A stretch of 64,000 nucleotides of DNA from Croceicoccus sp. Ery15 (lineage in GTDB: Bacteria > Pseudomonadota > Alphaproteobacteria > Sphingomonadales > Sphingomonadaceae). The stretch spans positions 2,344,501-2,408,500 of the forward strand of contig NZ_CP087588.1 of the NCBI RefSeq assembly GCF_020985305.1, written 5' to 3'. Of this stretch, positions 49,946 to 59,134 are shown one piece after another (the stretch's first letter is position 1; each line of letters begins with the position of its first letter). The notes beneath the pieces were generated by a model. The model was given only the letters and a program-made list of their open reading frames with translations. It made no database searches and was not told the origin of the DNA. A program made the translations under genes and the position numbers.

Positions 49946-50263
49946 ATGTGTAAAAGCAGCAGGTGGCGTTTGACAATCCCGTTAACAGATTCGGCCGGAC
50001 CCGACGCGACGACTGTGGCGTTGATGGCACTTTCATGGGTGTTGCAGGACGAGCACAGGGCGCAGCGTTTGCTGGCTTTGACAGGGCTGGAGCCGGATCA
50101 TCTCCGCCATGCGCTGGGCGAACCCGCAGTTCTCGCCTCGATCCTCGATTTCCTCGCGAATCACGAGAATGATCTGATGGCGGCCAGTCATGCGCTCGAC
50201 CTGTCACCCGAAACCATCGTCGCGGCACGCAATACGCTGGCCCCGCCGCCTGCAGAGATGTAG
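49946..50263 (+). CDS. DUF3572 family protein
   Basis: About 105 residues, alpha-helical, matching the small alphaproteobacterial DUF3572 family (ALSWVLQDEHRAQRLLALTGLEPDHLRHALGEPAVLASILDFL). Function is unknown. The start is doubtful: ATG 49946, TTG 49970, GTG 50015 and ATG 50024 are all in frame, and none has a well-spaced ribosome-binding site. It is divergent from divK and first of a run of same-strand genes. Confidence 0.75.
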   Translation: MCKSSRWRLTIPLTDSAGPDATTVALMALSWVLQDEHRAQRLLALTGLEPDHLRHALGEPAVLASILDFLANHENDLMAASHALDLSPETIVAARNTLAPPPAEM

Positions 50264-50273
50264 AGGCGCTGCC

Positions 50274-50927
50274 ATGTCGAATCCGAACAGAATGCAACCG
50301 CTCGTCATCACCGATTGCGACGAAGTCCTGCTGCGCATGGTTTATCACTTCCGCGCTTGGCTTCGTGATCATCATGAAATTACGATGACCGTCAGCAGCA
50401 ATTTTAGCGGCGCCCTCAGGCACAGCGATGGTCGCGTACTGGAGCAGGCTGAGGTCTGGCGGCTCCTCGGCGGATTTTTCGACAGCGAAATGCACCGGCA
50501 AGACGAGGTTCCAGGTGCAATCGATGCGATCCGAACGCTGAATAGTCATGCTGAAGTCGTTGTGCTGACCAATCTCAATGACGAGCGCCGTGAGGACCGA
50601 ATTCATCAATTGGCGACATTCGGCATCGACCTACCCGTCTATACCAATCAGGGGCCCAAGGGGCCGGCTCTCGCCCGCATTGTGGAAGAGCGCGGTTATG
50701 ATGCGCAGGGCAGGCTTCGCCCGGTTTTCTTTATCGACGATCTGGCCGTGCACCACGGTTCGGTTGCCGAAACCGTGCCGCATGTAACCCGTCTGCATTT
50801 CGTGGGCGAGCCCGAGGTGGCACCCCACACCGATTGCGCCTTTACCGCGGGCCATGCCCATGCGCGCATCGATAACTGGCAGCAGGCGCTACCGTGGCTG
50901 CTGGACCGCATCAAGGAGCAAGCATGA
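50274..50927 (+). CDS. HAD-family hydrolase
   Basis: 217 residues. HAD motifs: I TDCDEVLL near residue 13 (Asp nucleophile and second Asp), II VVLTNLND near 98, III Lys in NQGPKGPAL, and IV FFIDDLAVH near 153. A phosphatase acting on an unknown phosphorylated metabolite is likely. Ten bases after the DUF3572 gene; its stop overlaps the RidA start (ATGA), so the two proteins are made together. ATG at 50274 chosen from position and the run of proteins starting MSNPNRMQPL. Confidence 0.85.
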   Translation: MSNPNRMQPLVITDCDEVLLRMVYHFRAWLRDHHEITMTVSSNFSGALRHSDGRVLEQAEVWRLLGGFFDSEMHRQDEVPGAIDAIRTLNSHAEVVVLTNLNDERREDRIHQLATFGIDLPVYTNQGPKGPALARIVEERGYDAQGRLRPVFFIDDLAVHHGSVAETVPHVTRLHFVGEPEVAPHTDCAFTAGHAHARIDNWQQALPWLLDRIKEQA

Positions 50928-51394
50928 CCGTCAAGAGCATTGCAAAACGCCTGTCCGAAATGGGCATCACCCTGCCGGAACCGGCGGCGCCGGTGGCCAG
51001 CTATGTCGCCACGGTCGAACATGGCGGATTGCTGCATATTTCGGGTCAGCTTCCCTTTATCGACGGAGAAATCGTCAAGGGCCGGCTTGGCGAAAGCGTG
51101 ACGCTGGACGACGGCATCGCGGCTGCGCGTGCCTGCGGTATCATGATCCTTGCGCAGGCGAATGCCGCACTCGGCAGCCTCGAAAGGGTGGAGCGCGTGG
51201 TCAAGCTGGGCGGATTCGTCAATTCGACCGGCGACTTTACCGACCAGCCCAAGGTGGTGAACGGCGCATCAGACCTGATGATGGCGGTTTTCGGCGATAT
51301 CGGGCGTCATGCCCGCAGCGCGGTCGGTGTGCCCATCCTGCCGCTGGGCGCTGCGGTCGAGGTGGATGCGATCCTCGCCATACGGCCCGCCTGA
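50924..51394 (+). CDS. RidA family protein (YjgF-like)
   Basis: 156 residues, with the RidA trimer fold seen in GGLLHISGQLPF, GIMILAQANAALGSLERVERVVKLGGFVNS and RSAVGVPILPLGAAVEVDAIL. True RidA deaminates 2-aminoacrylate using an Arg near the C-terminus. This longer branch lacks a clear equivalent by eye, so the activity is uncertain. It overlaps the HAD gene by four bases and precedes the diesterase gene by 18 bases. Confidence 0.88.
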   Translation: MTVKSIAKRLSEMGITLPEPAAPVASYVATVEHGGLLHISGQLPFIDGEIVKGRLGESVTLDDGIAAARACGIMILAQANAALGSLERVERVVKLGGFVNSTGDFTDQPKVVNGASDLMMAVFGDIGRHARSAVGVPILPLGAAVEVDAILAIRPA

Positions 51395-51412
51395 ACAATG
51401 GAAGCCTGATCC

Positions 51413-52168
51413 ATGGGGGCAGGCGCTCCCGTCTCGAACCGTCCCGACTGGCTGACCGGCTGGTCCTATGCCCATCGCGGTCTGCATGGCGCGATGGGCG
51501 CGCTCGAAAATTCGCTGCCCGCCTTTCGGGCGGCGATCGCGGCGGGCCATGGCATCGAATGCGATGTGCAGCAAAGCCGTGACGGGCGGGCAATGGTGTT
51601 CCATGACTGGACGCTGGACCGGTTGACTGGCGAGACCGGTGCGCTGCGCGACCGCGATGCGGATGATTTGCAGCACATCGGGCTGCTCCGGTCGAGCGGG
51701 ACGATTCCCACGCTCGATATACTGCTGCGGCTGGTGGCGGGGCGGGTGCCGCTATTGGTCGAGCTGAAATCGCGCCGCGATGTCGACTGGCGGCCGCTGG
51801 TTCGGGCTACGCAGCGGGCCCTGGCGCCCTATCGCGGGCCTGCCGCGATGATGAGCTTCGACCCGCGGATCGTGCAGTATCTGCTCCGTCACCGCACGCG
51901 GTTCCCCGTCGGCATGGTGATCGGACGCAGGGAATGGCGGCACAGCGGCGGCACCGGCGGTTTTGCGACATGGCGGGGGCTTGCGATCCGGCGGATCGAT
52001 CCCGATTTCATCGCTTGTGACATTGCCGACCTGCCCGATCCTGACATCACCCGCCTCCGCGCGCAGGGCCTGCCCGTGCTGAGCTGGACGATCCGCAATC
52101 CAAAGCTGGCCGCGCGCGCCGCGATCCATGTCGACGCCCCGATTGCCGAGGGTGACGGCCTGATATGA
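51413..52168 (+). CDS. Glycerophosphodiester phosphodiesterase family protein
   Basis: 251 residues of the GDPD barrel: YAHRGLHG near residue 20, LENSLPAFRAAIAAGHGIECDVQQSRDG near 32 (metal-binding Glu and Asp), FHDWTLDRLTG near 63 (catalytic His). It should split glycerophosphodiesters to glycerol phosphate and an alcohol. No signal peptide, so cytoplasmic. In this order the pair RidA-GDPD followed by a FemAB-like acyltransferase recurs, which hints at a shared envelope-lipid or peptidoglycan task. Confidence 0.9.
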   Translation: MGAGAPVSNRPDWLTGWSYAHRGLHGAMGALENSLPAFRAAIAAGHGIECDVQQSRDGRAMVFHDWTLDRLTGETGALRDRDADDLQHIGLLRSSGTIPTLDILLRLVAGRVPLLVELKSRRDVDWRPLVRATQRALAPYRGPAAMMSFDPRIVQYLLRHRTRFPVGMVIGRREWRHSGGTGGFATWRGLAIRRIDPDFIACDIADLPDPDITRLRAQGLPVLSWTIRNPKLAARAAIHVDAPIAEGDGLI

Positions 52169-52174
52169 GCCAAA

Positions 52175-53344
52175 GTGTATGAGTTTGTGTTCGCCGAGCG
52201 TGCGTCGATGAGCGGAGGAGAGCTGGCCATTCGCCTTGCCGGTTCGGTCGGCGCGATCGCGCCGCAGGACTGGGACGCGCTGGACCCGAGCGGCAACCCT
52301 TTTATCAGCCACCGCTTCCTTTCGATCATGGAAGAGTCGGGCAGCGTCGGCCCCGGTACCGGATGGGCGCCCGCTCCGCTGGTGCTGGGCGATGGGATCG
52401 CGCCGCCGCGCGCCGCGCTGCCCGCCTATCTCAAATCGCATAGCCAGGGCGAATATGTGTTCGACCACGGCTGGGCCGACGCGTGGGAGCGGGCAGGGGG
52501 CGGCTATTACCCCAAGCTGCAGATTTCGGCTCCGTTCACGCCCGCCACCGGCCCGCGCGTTCTGGGGCTGGAGGAGGACGATGCCCGCATCATGCTGCGC
52601 GGCGCCGAAGCGCTGGTGGTGAACGAGGATTTGTCCTCTGCCCATGCAACCTTCATCGCGCCCGAACAGCTCCATTTGTTTCAGGATGCAGGCTGGCTGA
52701 TCCGGCAGGATATCCAGTTCCACTGGACCAATCACGATTTCGCGGATTTCGACGAATTTCTCGCCACGCTTGCCTCGCGCAAGAGAAAGGCGATCCGCAA
52801 GGAACGCACCCGCGCGGTTGAGGGATTGCGGATCGAACATCTGACGGGCGATGCGCTGAGGCCCAAACACTGGGATGCATTCTGGCTGTTCTATCAGGAC
52901 ACTGGCGCACGCAAATGGGGCCACCCCTATCTGACGCGGGAGGCTTTCGACCTGTTTGGAACGCAGATGAAGAACGATGTGGTCCTGATCCTTGCCTATG
53001 AAGATGACATGCCCGTCGCGGGAGCGCTGAATTTTGCGGGGCCCGACGCTTTATACGGCCGCTATTGGGGCACGCTTGTCGACAGGCCATTCCTGCACTT
53101 CGAATTGTGTTATTATCAGGCCATCGACGCCGCCATCGCCCGCGGGTTGAAGCGGGTGGAGGCAGGCGCGCAAGGGTCGCACAAGCTGGCGCGCGGATAC
53201 GAGCCGGTCGCGACTTTTTCGGCGCATTACATCCCGCACGAGGGCTTTCGCCAGGCGGTTGCCGATTATCTGCGACAAGAACGTGCCGGCATCAGCGCGC
53301 AGCAGAATGCGCTTCAATCGTTCACCCCGTTCCGTCGGGGCTGA
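52175..53344 (+). CDS. FemAB-like (DUF482) acyltransferase-fold protein
   Basis: 389 residues from GTG 52175 (an ATG at 52208 is an alternative). Matches the peptidogalycan/FemAB-like GNAT family: SHRFLSIMEESGSVGPGTGW, PKLQISAPFTPATGPRV, FYQDTGARKWGHPYLT, and GRYWGTLVDRPFLHFELCYYQAID. Such proteins probably transfer an aminoacyl or acyl group in cell-wall or natural-product synthesis, but no substrate is known. Last gene of the run, converging with the Sel1 gene 10 bases away. Confidence 0.82.
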   Translation: MYEFVFAERASMSGGELAIRLAGSVGAIAPQDWDALDPSGNPFISHRFLSIMEESGSVGPGTGWAPAPLVLGDGIAPPRAALPAYLKSHSQGEYVFDHGWADAWERAGGGYYPKLQISAPFTPATGPRVLGLEEDDARIMLRGAEALVVNEDLSSAHATFIAPEQLHLFQDAGWLIRQDIQFHWTNHDFADFDEFLATLASRKRKAIRKERTRAVEGLRIEHLTGDALRPKHWDAFWLFYQDTGARKWGHPYLTREAFDLFGTQMKNDVVLILAYEDDMPVAGALNFAGPDALYGRYWGTLVDRPFLHFELCYYQAIDAAIARGLKRVEAGAQGSHKLARGYEPVATFSAHYIPHEGFRQAVADYLRQERAGISAQQNALQSFTPFRRG

Positions 53345-53354
53345 AACCGCCCGT

Positions 53355-53693
53355 TCAGGCGTTCAGCGCGCGGCGCTCCATCAACCATGCGCGGGCACGA
53401 CGCTGCGCCTCGGCGATTTCGCGTGCGGTCATTTCCTCAGCAATCTCGCAGCGGCAATGCGGCGCGTCCTCGTGCCCCTTGGCGGCGGCGAGATTGAACC
53501 ATTTATGCGCTTCGACCATGTCGCAGGCCACGCCATGGCCGCCGGTGGAAAAGGCGCAGCCCAGTTCGAACAGAGCATGATCGTCGCCCGCGTCTGCCAG
53601 CGCGCGATAGATGTCGAGATAATCGGATGCGCCCGATTTGGCAGCCATGTACGGCGTCGCGCCTTCGAAACTCTGGCGGTCGAGATAACCCAT
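53355..53693 (-). CDS. Sel1-like repeat protein (112 aa)
   Basis: One clear Sel1/TPR-like unit (ALFELGCAFSTGGHGVACDMVEAHKWFNLAAAKG). Such repeats mediate protein contacts. ATG at 53693 chosen because a GGGGG site lies 8 bases upstream; the frame remains open to 53720. No signal peptide, so cytoplasmic. Partner and role are unknown. Confidence 0.75.
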   Translation of the reverse strand: MGYLDRQSFEGATPYMAAKSGASDYLDIYRALADAGDDHALFELGCAFSTGGHGVACDMVEAHKWFNLAAAKGHEDAPHCRCEIAEEMTAREIAEAQRRARAWLMERRALNA

Positions 53694-53963
53694 TGTTGAA
53701 ACCCCCTGAACCTGCGCCATCCCCCTTTGGCGGCGCGGACCCAGTGTCGCGCAAGATGGTCAACAAGCCGTTAACGATGTTTCGACGCGCAAACGGGGCT
53801 GTTTGCCGCCAATCGGCGCGCCGTTCGGAAAAGCTTAATCTGTGCACGAATATGGACGATCCGAATTGTGCGCTTGTGCCCGCATAGCCGGATAACTATA
53901 GGGCCGCGCATCGGGGTTTCACATTTGCCGTTCGAAGGGACGGGGCGGCATCTGGAGGTGTGG

Positions 53964-54434
53964 ATGGCAACGAGCATGAGCCTGGCGAGCGGTAGCGAGA
54001 TCGACGATCTGGCAGCGGCCCGGAAAGCGCTTGCGGGCGAATATCTGCCCAGCGCAGACGAACCTTATATGAATGCACAGCAGCAGGAATTTTTTCGCCG
54101 TCTGCTGACCGAATGGAAACAGTCGATCTTGGATGTATCGGCCGGCACGCTGCAGAATCTGCAGGAAGGGCCGATTCGCGAGCCCGATCTGAACGATCGC
54201 GCGTCGAGCGAGACCGACTGGGGCATCGAACTGCGGACTCGCGACCGGCAGCGCAAGCTGATCGCCAAGATCGATTCCGCCCTGCGCCGGATCGACGAGG
54301 GCGAGTACGGCTATTGCGAAGTTACGGGGGAGCCGATTGGTCTTGGCCGATTGATCGCCCGGCCGATTGCGACCATGACTGTCGAAGCGCAGGAAGCGCA
54401 CGAGCGCCGCGAAAAAATCTCGCGCGACGACTGA
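53964..54434 (+). CDS. dksA: RNA polymerase-binding DksA-type transcription factor
   Basis: 156 residues: coiled-coil region (about 40-110) and the conserved C-terminus EGEYGYCEVTGEPIGLGRLIARPIATMT. Only the first zinc-finger cysteine remains (C-x2-T), and the second pair is replaced (IATMTVEAQEAH), as in other alphaproteobacterial DksA. It should enter the RNA polymerase channel and work with ppGpp. ATG 53964 has GGAGG 6 bases upstream. Confidence 0.92.
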   Translation: MATSMSLASGSEIDDLAAARKALAGEYLPSADEPYMNAQQQEFFRRLLTEWKQSILDVSAGTLQNLQEGPIREPDLNDRASSETDWGIELRTRDRQRKLIAKIDSALRRIDEGEYGYCEVTGEPIGLGRLIARPIATMTVEAQEAHERREKISRDD

Positions 54435-54628
54435 TCTGCGGTGAGACGTGGCTTAACGGGTATGGATTGAGCCATTATTGTCCCGATGCGGCACAGAACC
54501 GTGCCGTTGGGGATAGTCCGAATGCGCTTTAGACTTTCTTAGGCCTCTTTCTCTACTGATTGCATATCGGATTGGACAGATTTCGCTCTGTCCATGTTTT
54601 GGACCCGCAGTCCCCAGGGAAATGAGCG

Positions 54629-54991
54629 ATGATCGACCGCCAGGACAACCGCAGGCACGGCCGCGACTCGCTCTTCCTTATGGCGGAGCTCAGGCTTGAA
54701 CGCGACGGACCTCCATACGAAGTAAAGCTCCGTAATATTTCAGATTCCGGTGTCATGGCGGAAGGGTCGATGCGCGTTTCGCGAGGGACCAGAATCTTTC
54801 TCGACCTGCGTAATATCGGCATCGTGTCGGGCCATGTCGCATGGGCGGCGGGCGATCGTTGCGGCATTGCATTTGACGAATCGATTCGTTCGTCGTTGGT
54901 GCAATTTCCGGTGGGCGACATCGATCTGCCCGAAACGGACGAGCCCGAGAGCGAGGTCCAGCAGCATTCGGACCGAAACGGCGAAGGCTGA
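54629..54991 (+). CDS. PilZ domain protein
   Basis: 120 residues. The PilZ c-di-GMP motif is seen as RQDNRRHGR (Arg cluster) near residue 4 and NISDSGVM near 38 (D/N-x-S-x-x-G). It is a single domain, so it probably acts as a c-di-GMP-sensing adaptor. Its partner is unknown. Start supported by an AGGGA site upstream. It lies 55 bases ahead of the solute-binding lipoprotein gene. Confidence 0.85.
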   Translation: MIDRQDNRRHGRDSLFLMAELRLERDGPPYEVKLRNISDSGVMAEGSMRVSRGTRIFLDLRNIGIVSGHVAWAAGDRCGIAFDESIRSSLVQFPVGDIDLPETDEPESEVQQHSDRNGEG

Positions 54992-55046
54992 CACTTACCG
55001 TTTCGAAATGGCTGACCGCGCGGCATCCGCTTGCTAAGACGAGCGA

Positions 55047-56516
55047 ATGAGACGCCCTTTTTCCATTCGGATAGCTGCACTAGCCCTTTTGGCCATGGGC
55101 GTTTCCGGCTGTGGCCGTGATGGCGAGGCTCCTGTCGACGTGGTGCTGGTGGGAGACCGCGCCGCCGCCCTGTCGACCGACGGCAGCGGTGATGCGGCAG
55201 GGGCAGCGCTGGCGGCCGCCACGCGCGAGGGGCTGGTCGATTTCGATGCGGAAGGGCGCATCACCCCCGGCCTTGCCGAAAGCTGGATCGTCACCGACGA
55301 CGGATTAAGCTATATATTCCGCCTGCGTGAAATGCGTGATGCCGACGGGGCGCCGATCAATGCCCGCATCATTCGGCGTATGCTGCTGGCCGCGATGGAG
55401 CAACAGGCGAAAACAGCGCTGGGCCTCGATTTGCGGGCGGTAGAGGCTGTCTACGCGCGTACCGGTCGTGTGATCGAGATCCGGTTGAAAACGCCTTTTC
55501 CCGAATTTCTGAACCTGCTGGCGGGACCGGAACTGTCGATGCAGATCGGACGGCGCAATCCGCATGTCCTTGTGCTCGACACCGACAGCAGCGGGGAACC
55601 TTTCCTGCTGGCGCCTGCGGGTCTGGAGCCTGCCGATAATCCCTATGCTGCGGTAGAGCCGCTGGAAATGCGTATCCTGCCGCCGCGCGAGGCAGTCGAA
55701 TTCTTCCAGTCGGGGCGTGCCTCGGTGCTGCTTAATGGCAATGTCGATGGTTTGCCCTTTGTCCGCATGGGCGGATTGCTACGGGGAACCATCCGCCTCG
55801 ATCCGGTATCGGGCCTGTTCGGGCTGGTCGTTACGCGGCGCGACAGCGGGTTCCTCAGCGATGCCGACAATCGCGAGGCGATTGCTATGGCGATCGACCG
55901 CGATGCGTTGATCGCGCCGTTCAACATCGGCGGCTGGGTGCCGACCACACGGCTTGTGCCTGCCGGTCTGCCGGATAGCGCCAGTGCGCCGCAGGAAAGA
56001 TGGCAGGGCATGTCGGTTGCAGAGAGGCAAGAGGTTGCCCGCCGACGCGTATCGGGCTGGACCGCGCCGGGCGAGCAGATCCCCGGCCTTACCATCGCGT
56101 TGCCACCGGGGCGGGGCGGGGACTTGCTGTTCGCCCGCCTGCGCAATGATTTCGCTGCCATCGGACTGACCCTGATTCGCGCAGCCAATCCGGCCAAGGC
56201 AGACTTGCGCATGGTGGACGAAGTAGCCCATGTTCGCATGGCCCGCTGGTATCTCAACCGGTTCCATTGCGGCGTTTCGGGCGCGGCCTGCAGCGCTGAG
56301 GGCGACATCTTGGTCGAACAGGCGCTGGCCGAACCGGACCCGACTGTCCGCACGGCGCTCATGGCACAGGCTGAGGCGCTCATCGTGGCCGAAAACGGTT
56401 TCATCCCCTTTGGCACACCGATCCGTTTTTCGCTGGTGCGCGGTTCGGTCGAGGGGTTCGCCGTGAACGGGCTGGGTGTCCATCCCTTGTCGCAGCTGGC
56501 GCTGAACCCCACCTAG
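55047..56516 (+). CDS. ABC transporter substrate-binding lipoprotein (peptide/nickel type)
   Basis: 489 residues: lipoprotein signal peptide (ALALLAMGVSGCGR, Cys near residue 22) followed by an SBP_bac_5-type domain (LVDFDAEGRITPGLAESWIV, IARMLLAAMEQQ-like region, DNREAIAMAIDRDALIAPF). It should bind an oligopeptide or similar solute in the periplasm. No permease or ATPase gene is adjacent, so the transporter partner lies elsewhere or the protein acts alone. The DUF4112 gene follows after 5 bases. Confidence 0.85.
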   Translation: MRRPFSIRIAALALLAMGVSGCGRDGEAPVDVVLVGDRAAALSTDGSGDAAGAALAAATREGLVDFDAEGRITPGLAESWIVTDDGLSYIFRLREMRDADGAPINARIIRRMLLAAMEQQAKTALGLDLRAVEAVYARTGRVIEIRLKTPFPEFLNLLAGPELSMQIGRRNPHVLVLDTDSSGEPFLLAPAGLEPADNPYAAVEPLEMRILPPREAVEFFQSGRASVLLNGNVDGLPFVRMGGLLRGTIRLDPVSGLFGLVVTRRDSGFLSDADNREAIAMAIDRDALIAPFNIGGWVPTTRLVPAGLPDSASAPQERWQGMSVAERQEVARRRVSGWTAPGEQIPGLTIALPPGRGGDLLFARLRNDFAAIGLTLIRAANPAKADLRMVDEVAHVRMARWYLNRFHCGVSGAACSAEGDILVEQALAEPDPTVRTALMAQAEALIVAENGFIPFGTPIRFSLVRGSVEGFAVNGLGVHPLSQLALNPT

Positions 56517-56521
56517 GGGGC

Positions 56522-56962
56522 ATGAACGAAGAGGAAACCACCGCGCGCGCAACCCGGTTTCAACCGATGTTCGAGGCGCAATCGATCGGCATGGGTAATG
56601 ACCCGGCCTCCGTCCGCCAGCGTGTCGAGATGCTGGAGCGCATGTTGGAACGCAGCTTTCGCATTCCCGGCATCAACTATCCGGTCGGGCTGGACGCGAT
56701 CGCGGGCCTGATCCCCGTAGTCGGCGATCTGATTACTGCGGCGATGGGTGCCTATATCGTTTGGGAAGCCCGCAATCTGGGGATGCCCAAGTGGAAAATC
56801 TGGCACATGGGCGCCAATGTCGCCTTTGACACGGCAGTCGGTGCAGTGCCGCTGGTCGGCGATGCTTTCGATCTGTTGTTCCGGTCGAACACCAAGAACC
56901 TGAAGATCATCCGCAAGCACCTGGATAAACATCACCCAGAGACGCGGATCATCGAACAGTAA
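56522..56962 (+). CDS. DUF4112 domain membrane protein
   Basis: 146 residues of the DUF4112 family: RIPGINYPVGLDAIAGLIPVVGDLITAAMGAYIV and a second similar segment (NVAFDTAVGAVPLVGDAFDLLFRSN). Two hydrophobic hairpins suggest inner-membrane association. Function unknown. It lies 5 bases after the substrate-binding protein gene and may be co-transcribed. Confidence 0.88.
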   Translation: MNEEETTARATRFQPMFEAQSIGMGNDPASVRQRVEMLERMLERSFRIPGINYPVGLDAIAGLIPVVGDLITAAMGAYIVWEARNLGMPKWKIWHMGANVAFDTAVGAVPLVGDAFDLLFRSNTKNLKIIRKHLDKHHPETRIIEQ

Positions 56963-56971
56963 GCGTAAGTC

Positions 56972-57139
56972 CTAAAAGTCGATGGCAATGCCGTTTTTCT
57001 CCCAATCGCCATAGCGCGTGGGATCGGGCCGCTCTGCATCCTCGTGGCGCGAACCTTCGCCCGGTTTGGGCGCGGGATTGTCGGTCCAATGGGCAGGCTT
57101 CTTGAATTCGGCAGGCCGCTGTGTGGCACGTTTCGTCAT
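56972..57139 (-). CDS. DUF1674 protein, SDHAF4-like
   Basis: 55 residues ending in the family signature DPTRYGDWEKNGIAIDF. The family includes SDHAF4, which helps flavinylated SdhA assemble into succinate dehydrogenase. The same role is inferred. ATG 57139 is preferred because the open frame upstream reads as a Pro/His-rich non-conserved stretch. No sdh genes lie in the window. Confidence 0.88.
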   Translation of the reverse strand: MTKRATQRPAEFKKPAHWTDNPAPKPGEGSRHEDAERPDPTRYGDWEKNGIAIDF

Positions 57140-57215
57140 GATGCGATGATGGGGTGGCTGGCGCTGAAACGCAAGCATCGCTAGGGCAGGCCGGTTCATC
57201 CATCAGGAGCCGTTC

Positions 57216-58472
57216 TTGCCCGATACCGCCGGATTGCCTGCCCGCAGGGCTGCCCTTCAAGTTCTCGACGCCGTTTTGCGGCGGGGCGAGACGATGGATA
57301 TCGCGCTGCCACGCGCCGCTTCGCGCCTGCGCCCTGCCGATGCCGCGCTGGCCCGCGCGATCGCGGGCGAAACTCTGCGGTGGTTGCCGGATCTCGATGC
57401 GCTGATCGACAGTGCCACACGGCAGATACTGGCCGACGATGCCAAGGTTCGCACGGTCCTTCGGCTGATGCTGGCACAAGCATTGCGGCTGGATACGCCG
57501 CCGCATGCGGTGGTCTCGACGGGGCTGGAATTGCTGGCGGGAGGACCGCGCAGGCTGGCGCACGGCGTGTTTTCGACACTGACGAAGCGAGAGGCGCGTT
57601 TGCCCGAGTTGCCCTCGTTGCCCGATCCCGTTGCCGACAGGTGGGATTTGCAATGGCCCGACAGGATCGATGCGATCCGGCAGGGCCTCGTCGATTTGCC
57701 GCCGCTTGACATCATGCTTCGCGACCCGACGGGTGAAGCCGAATGGGCAGAGCGTCTGGGCGCGGTATCGCTGGGTTGCGGTCGGCTGCGCCTGCCGCGC
57801 GGCCGGGCTGTGGGCGAACTGGACGGTTTCGACGATGGCGCATGGTGGGTGCAGGATTTCGCCGCCACATTGCCTGCCGGCTTATTGGGTAAGGGCGATG
57901 GGCGGCGCGTCCTCGACCTGTGCGCCGCGCCTGGCGGCAAGAGCCTGCAACTTGCCGCTGCCGGTTGGGATGTGACCGCGCTCGACATTTCGAAACGCCG
58001 GCTGGAGAGGCTGCGCGAAAACCTCTCGCGGACCGGTTTGGGTGCACGAATTGTCACTGCCGATGCACTTAAATGGCAACCCGACGGCACGTTCGATGCC
58101 ATCTTGCTGGACGCTCCGTGCAGTGCGACCGGCACTTGCCGTCGCCATCCCGATGTGTTGCATCGTTTTCTGCCATCGCGGCTGGACGAACTGACCGCGC
58201 TGCAACAGGCTCTTGCCGAACGGGCGGTGGACTGGCTGAAACCCGGCGGTACGCTGGTCTATGCGGTCTGCTCGCTGGAGCGAGAGGAAGGCGAGGATCG
58301 CGCCATCGCGCTGGCCGCTGACACTCGTTTGCAATCCGATCCGCTGCGGCCAGATGAATTGCCCGAAAACCTCGCACCCACGTCACAGGGCTGGCTCCGC
58401 ACCGATCCCGGCCTGATGGCGGGGGCCGGCGGGATGGACGGGTTCTTCGCCGCGCGTTTCACGCGGCTATAG
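57216..58472 (+). CDS. rsmB: 16S rRNA m5C methyltransferase RsmB-type
   Basis: 418 residues with a TTG start and AGGAG 6 bases upstream. N-terminal NusB-like RNA-binding domain (about 10-135), then an RsmB methyltransferase: SAM loop LDLCAAPGGKS near 229, DAPCSATGTCRRHPD near 292, and the catalytic Cys in AVCSLE near 351. It should methylate a cytosine of 16S rRNA. It converges with msrA. Full length. Confidence 0.92.
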   Translation: MPDTAGLPARRAALQVLDAVLRRGETMDIALPRAASRLRPADAALARAIAGETLRWLPDLDALIDSATRQILADDAKVRTVLRLMLAQALRLDTPPHAVVSTGLELLAGGPRRLAHGVFSTLTKREARLPELPSLPDPVADRWDLQWPDRIDAIRQGLVDLPPLDIMLRDPTGEAEWAERLGAVSLGCGRLRLPRGRAVGELDGFDDGAWWVQDFAATLPAGLLGKGDGRRVLDLCAAPGGKSLQLAAAGWDVTALDISKRRLERLRENLSRTGLGARIVTADALKWQPDGTFDAILLDAPCSATGTCRRHPDVLHRFLPSRLDELTALQQALAERAVDWLKPGGTLVYAVCSLEREEGEDRAIALAADTRLQSDPLRPDELPENLAPTSQGWLRTDPGLMAGAGGMDGFFAARFTRL

Positions 58473-58490
58473 CGCGATACGGGCTGGCGT

Positions 58491-59033
58491 CTAATCGGTC
58501 GGCGTTTTCGACCTGTTGGCAAAACTCTTGCGCAATTTGGCCAGCTTGGGCGGAATGACCGCAAGGCAATAGGGATTGCGCTGTCCGTCGCCTTCCCAAT
58601 ATTCCTGATGGTAATCCTCGGCCACGTAGAATTCGGTCGGTTCCTCGATCGTGGTCACGACGGGCAGGTCGCGTTCGTCCTGCGCGCGGCGGATCGCAGC
58701 CTCGGCAGCGGTCTTCTGCGCTTCGTTCAGCGGAAAGATGGCCGAACGATACTGGGTGCCGACATCATTGCCCTGCCGGTTCAGCTGCGTCGGATCATGT
58801 GTGCCCATGAAAACGTCGAGGATATCGGCCAGTCCGATCACATCGGTGTCAAATGTCAGGCGCACAGCCTCTGCATGGCCGGTCTCGCCCGTGCAAACCT
58901 GCTTATAGGTCGGATTTTCGACATTTCCGCCGATATATCCGCTTTCAACCGCGGTTACGCCGATCACGTCCCGGAACACCGCCTCGGTGCACCAGAAGCA
59001 GCCGCCGGCCACGATTGCCTGTTCTTCGCTCAT
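58491..59033 (-). CDS. msrA: Peptide methionine sulfoxide reductase MsrA
   Basis: 180 residues. The catalytic motif GCFWCTEA (Cys near residue 12) and [23 protein letters not shown] are typical of MsrA. It repairs the S form of methionine sulfoxide. A second Cys in NPYC near the end may resolve the sulfenic acid. No msrB beside it. Confidence 0.97.
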   Translation of the reverse strand: MSEEQAIVAGGCFWCTEAVFRDVIGVTAVESGYIGGNVENPTYKQVCTGETGHAEAVRLTFDTDVIGLADILDVFMGTHDPTQLNRQGNDVGTQYRSAIFPLNEAQKTAAEAAIRRAQDERDLPVVTTIEEPTEFYVAEDYHQEYWEGDGQRNPYCLAVIPPKLAKLRKSFANRSKTPTD

Positions 59034-59134
59034 CGAAATCTCCTTGGCCCATCACATAGGAACGGCATCCGCCGCTTGCCAGTGCTGTTCTAACGCAGCT
59101 TGTCCTATCGGGCCGGGCACCATACTTGGGGCGC

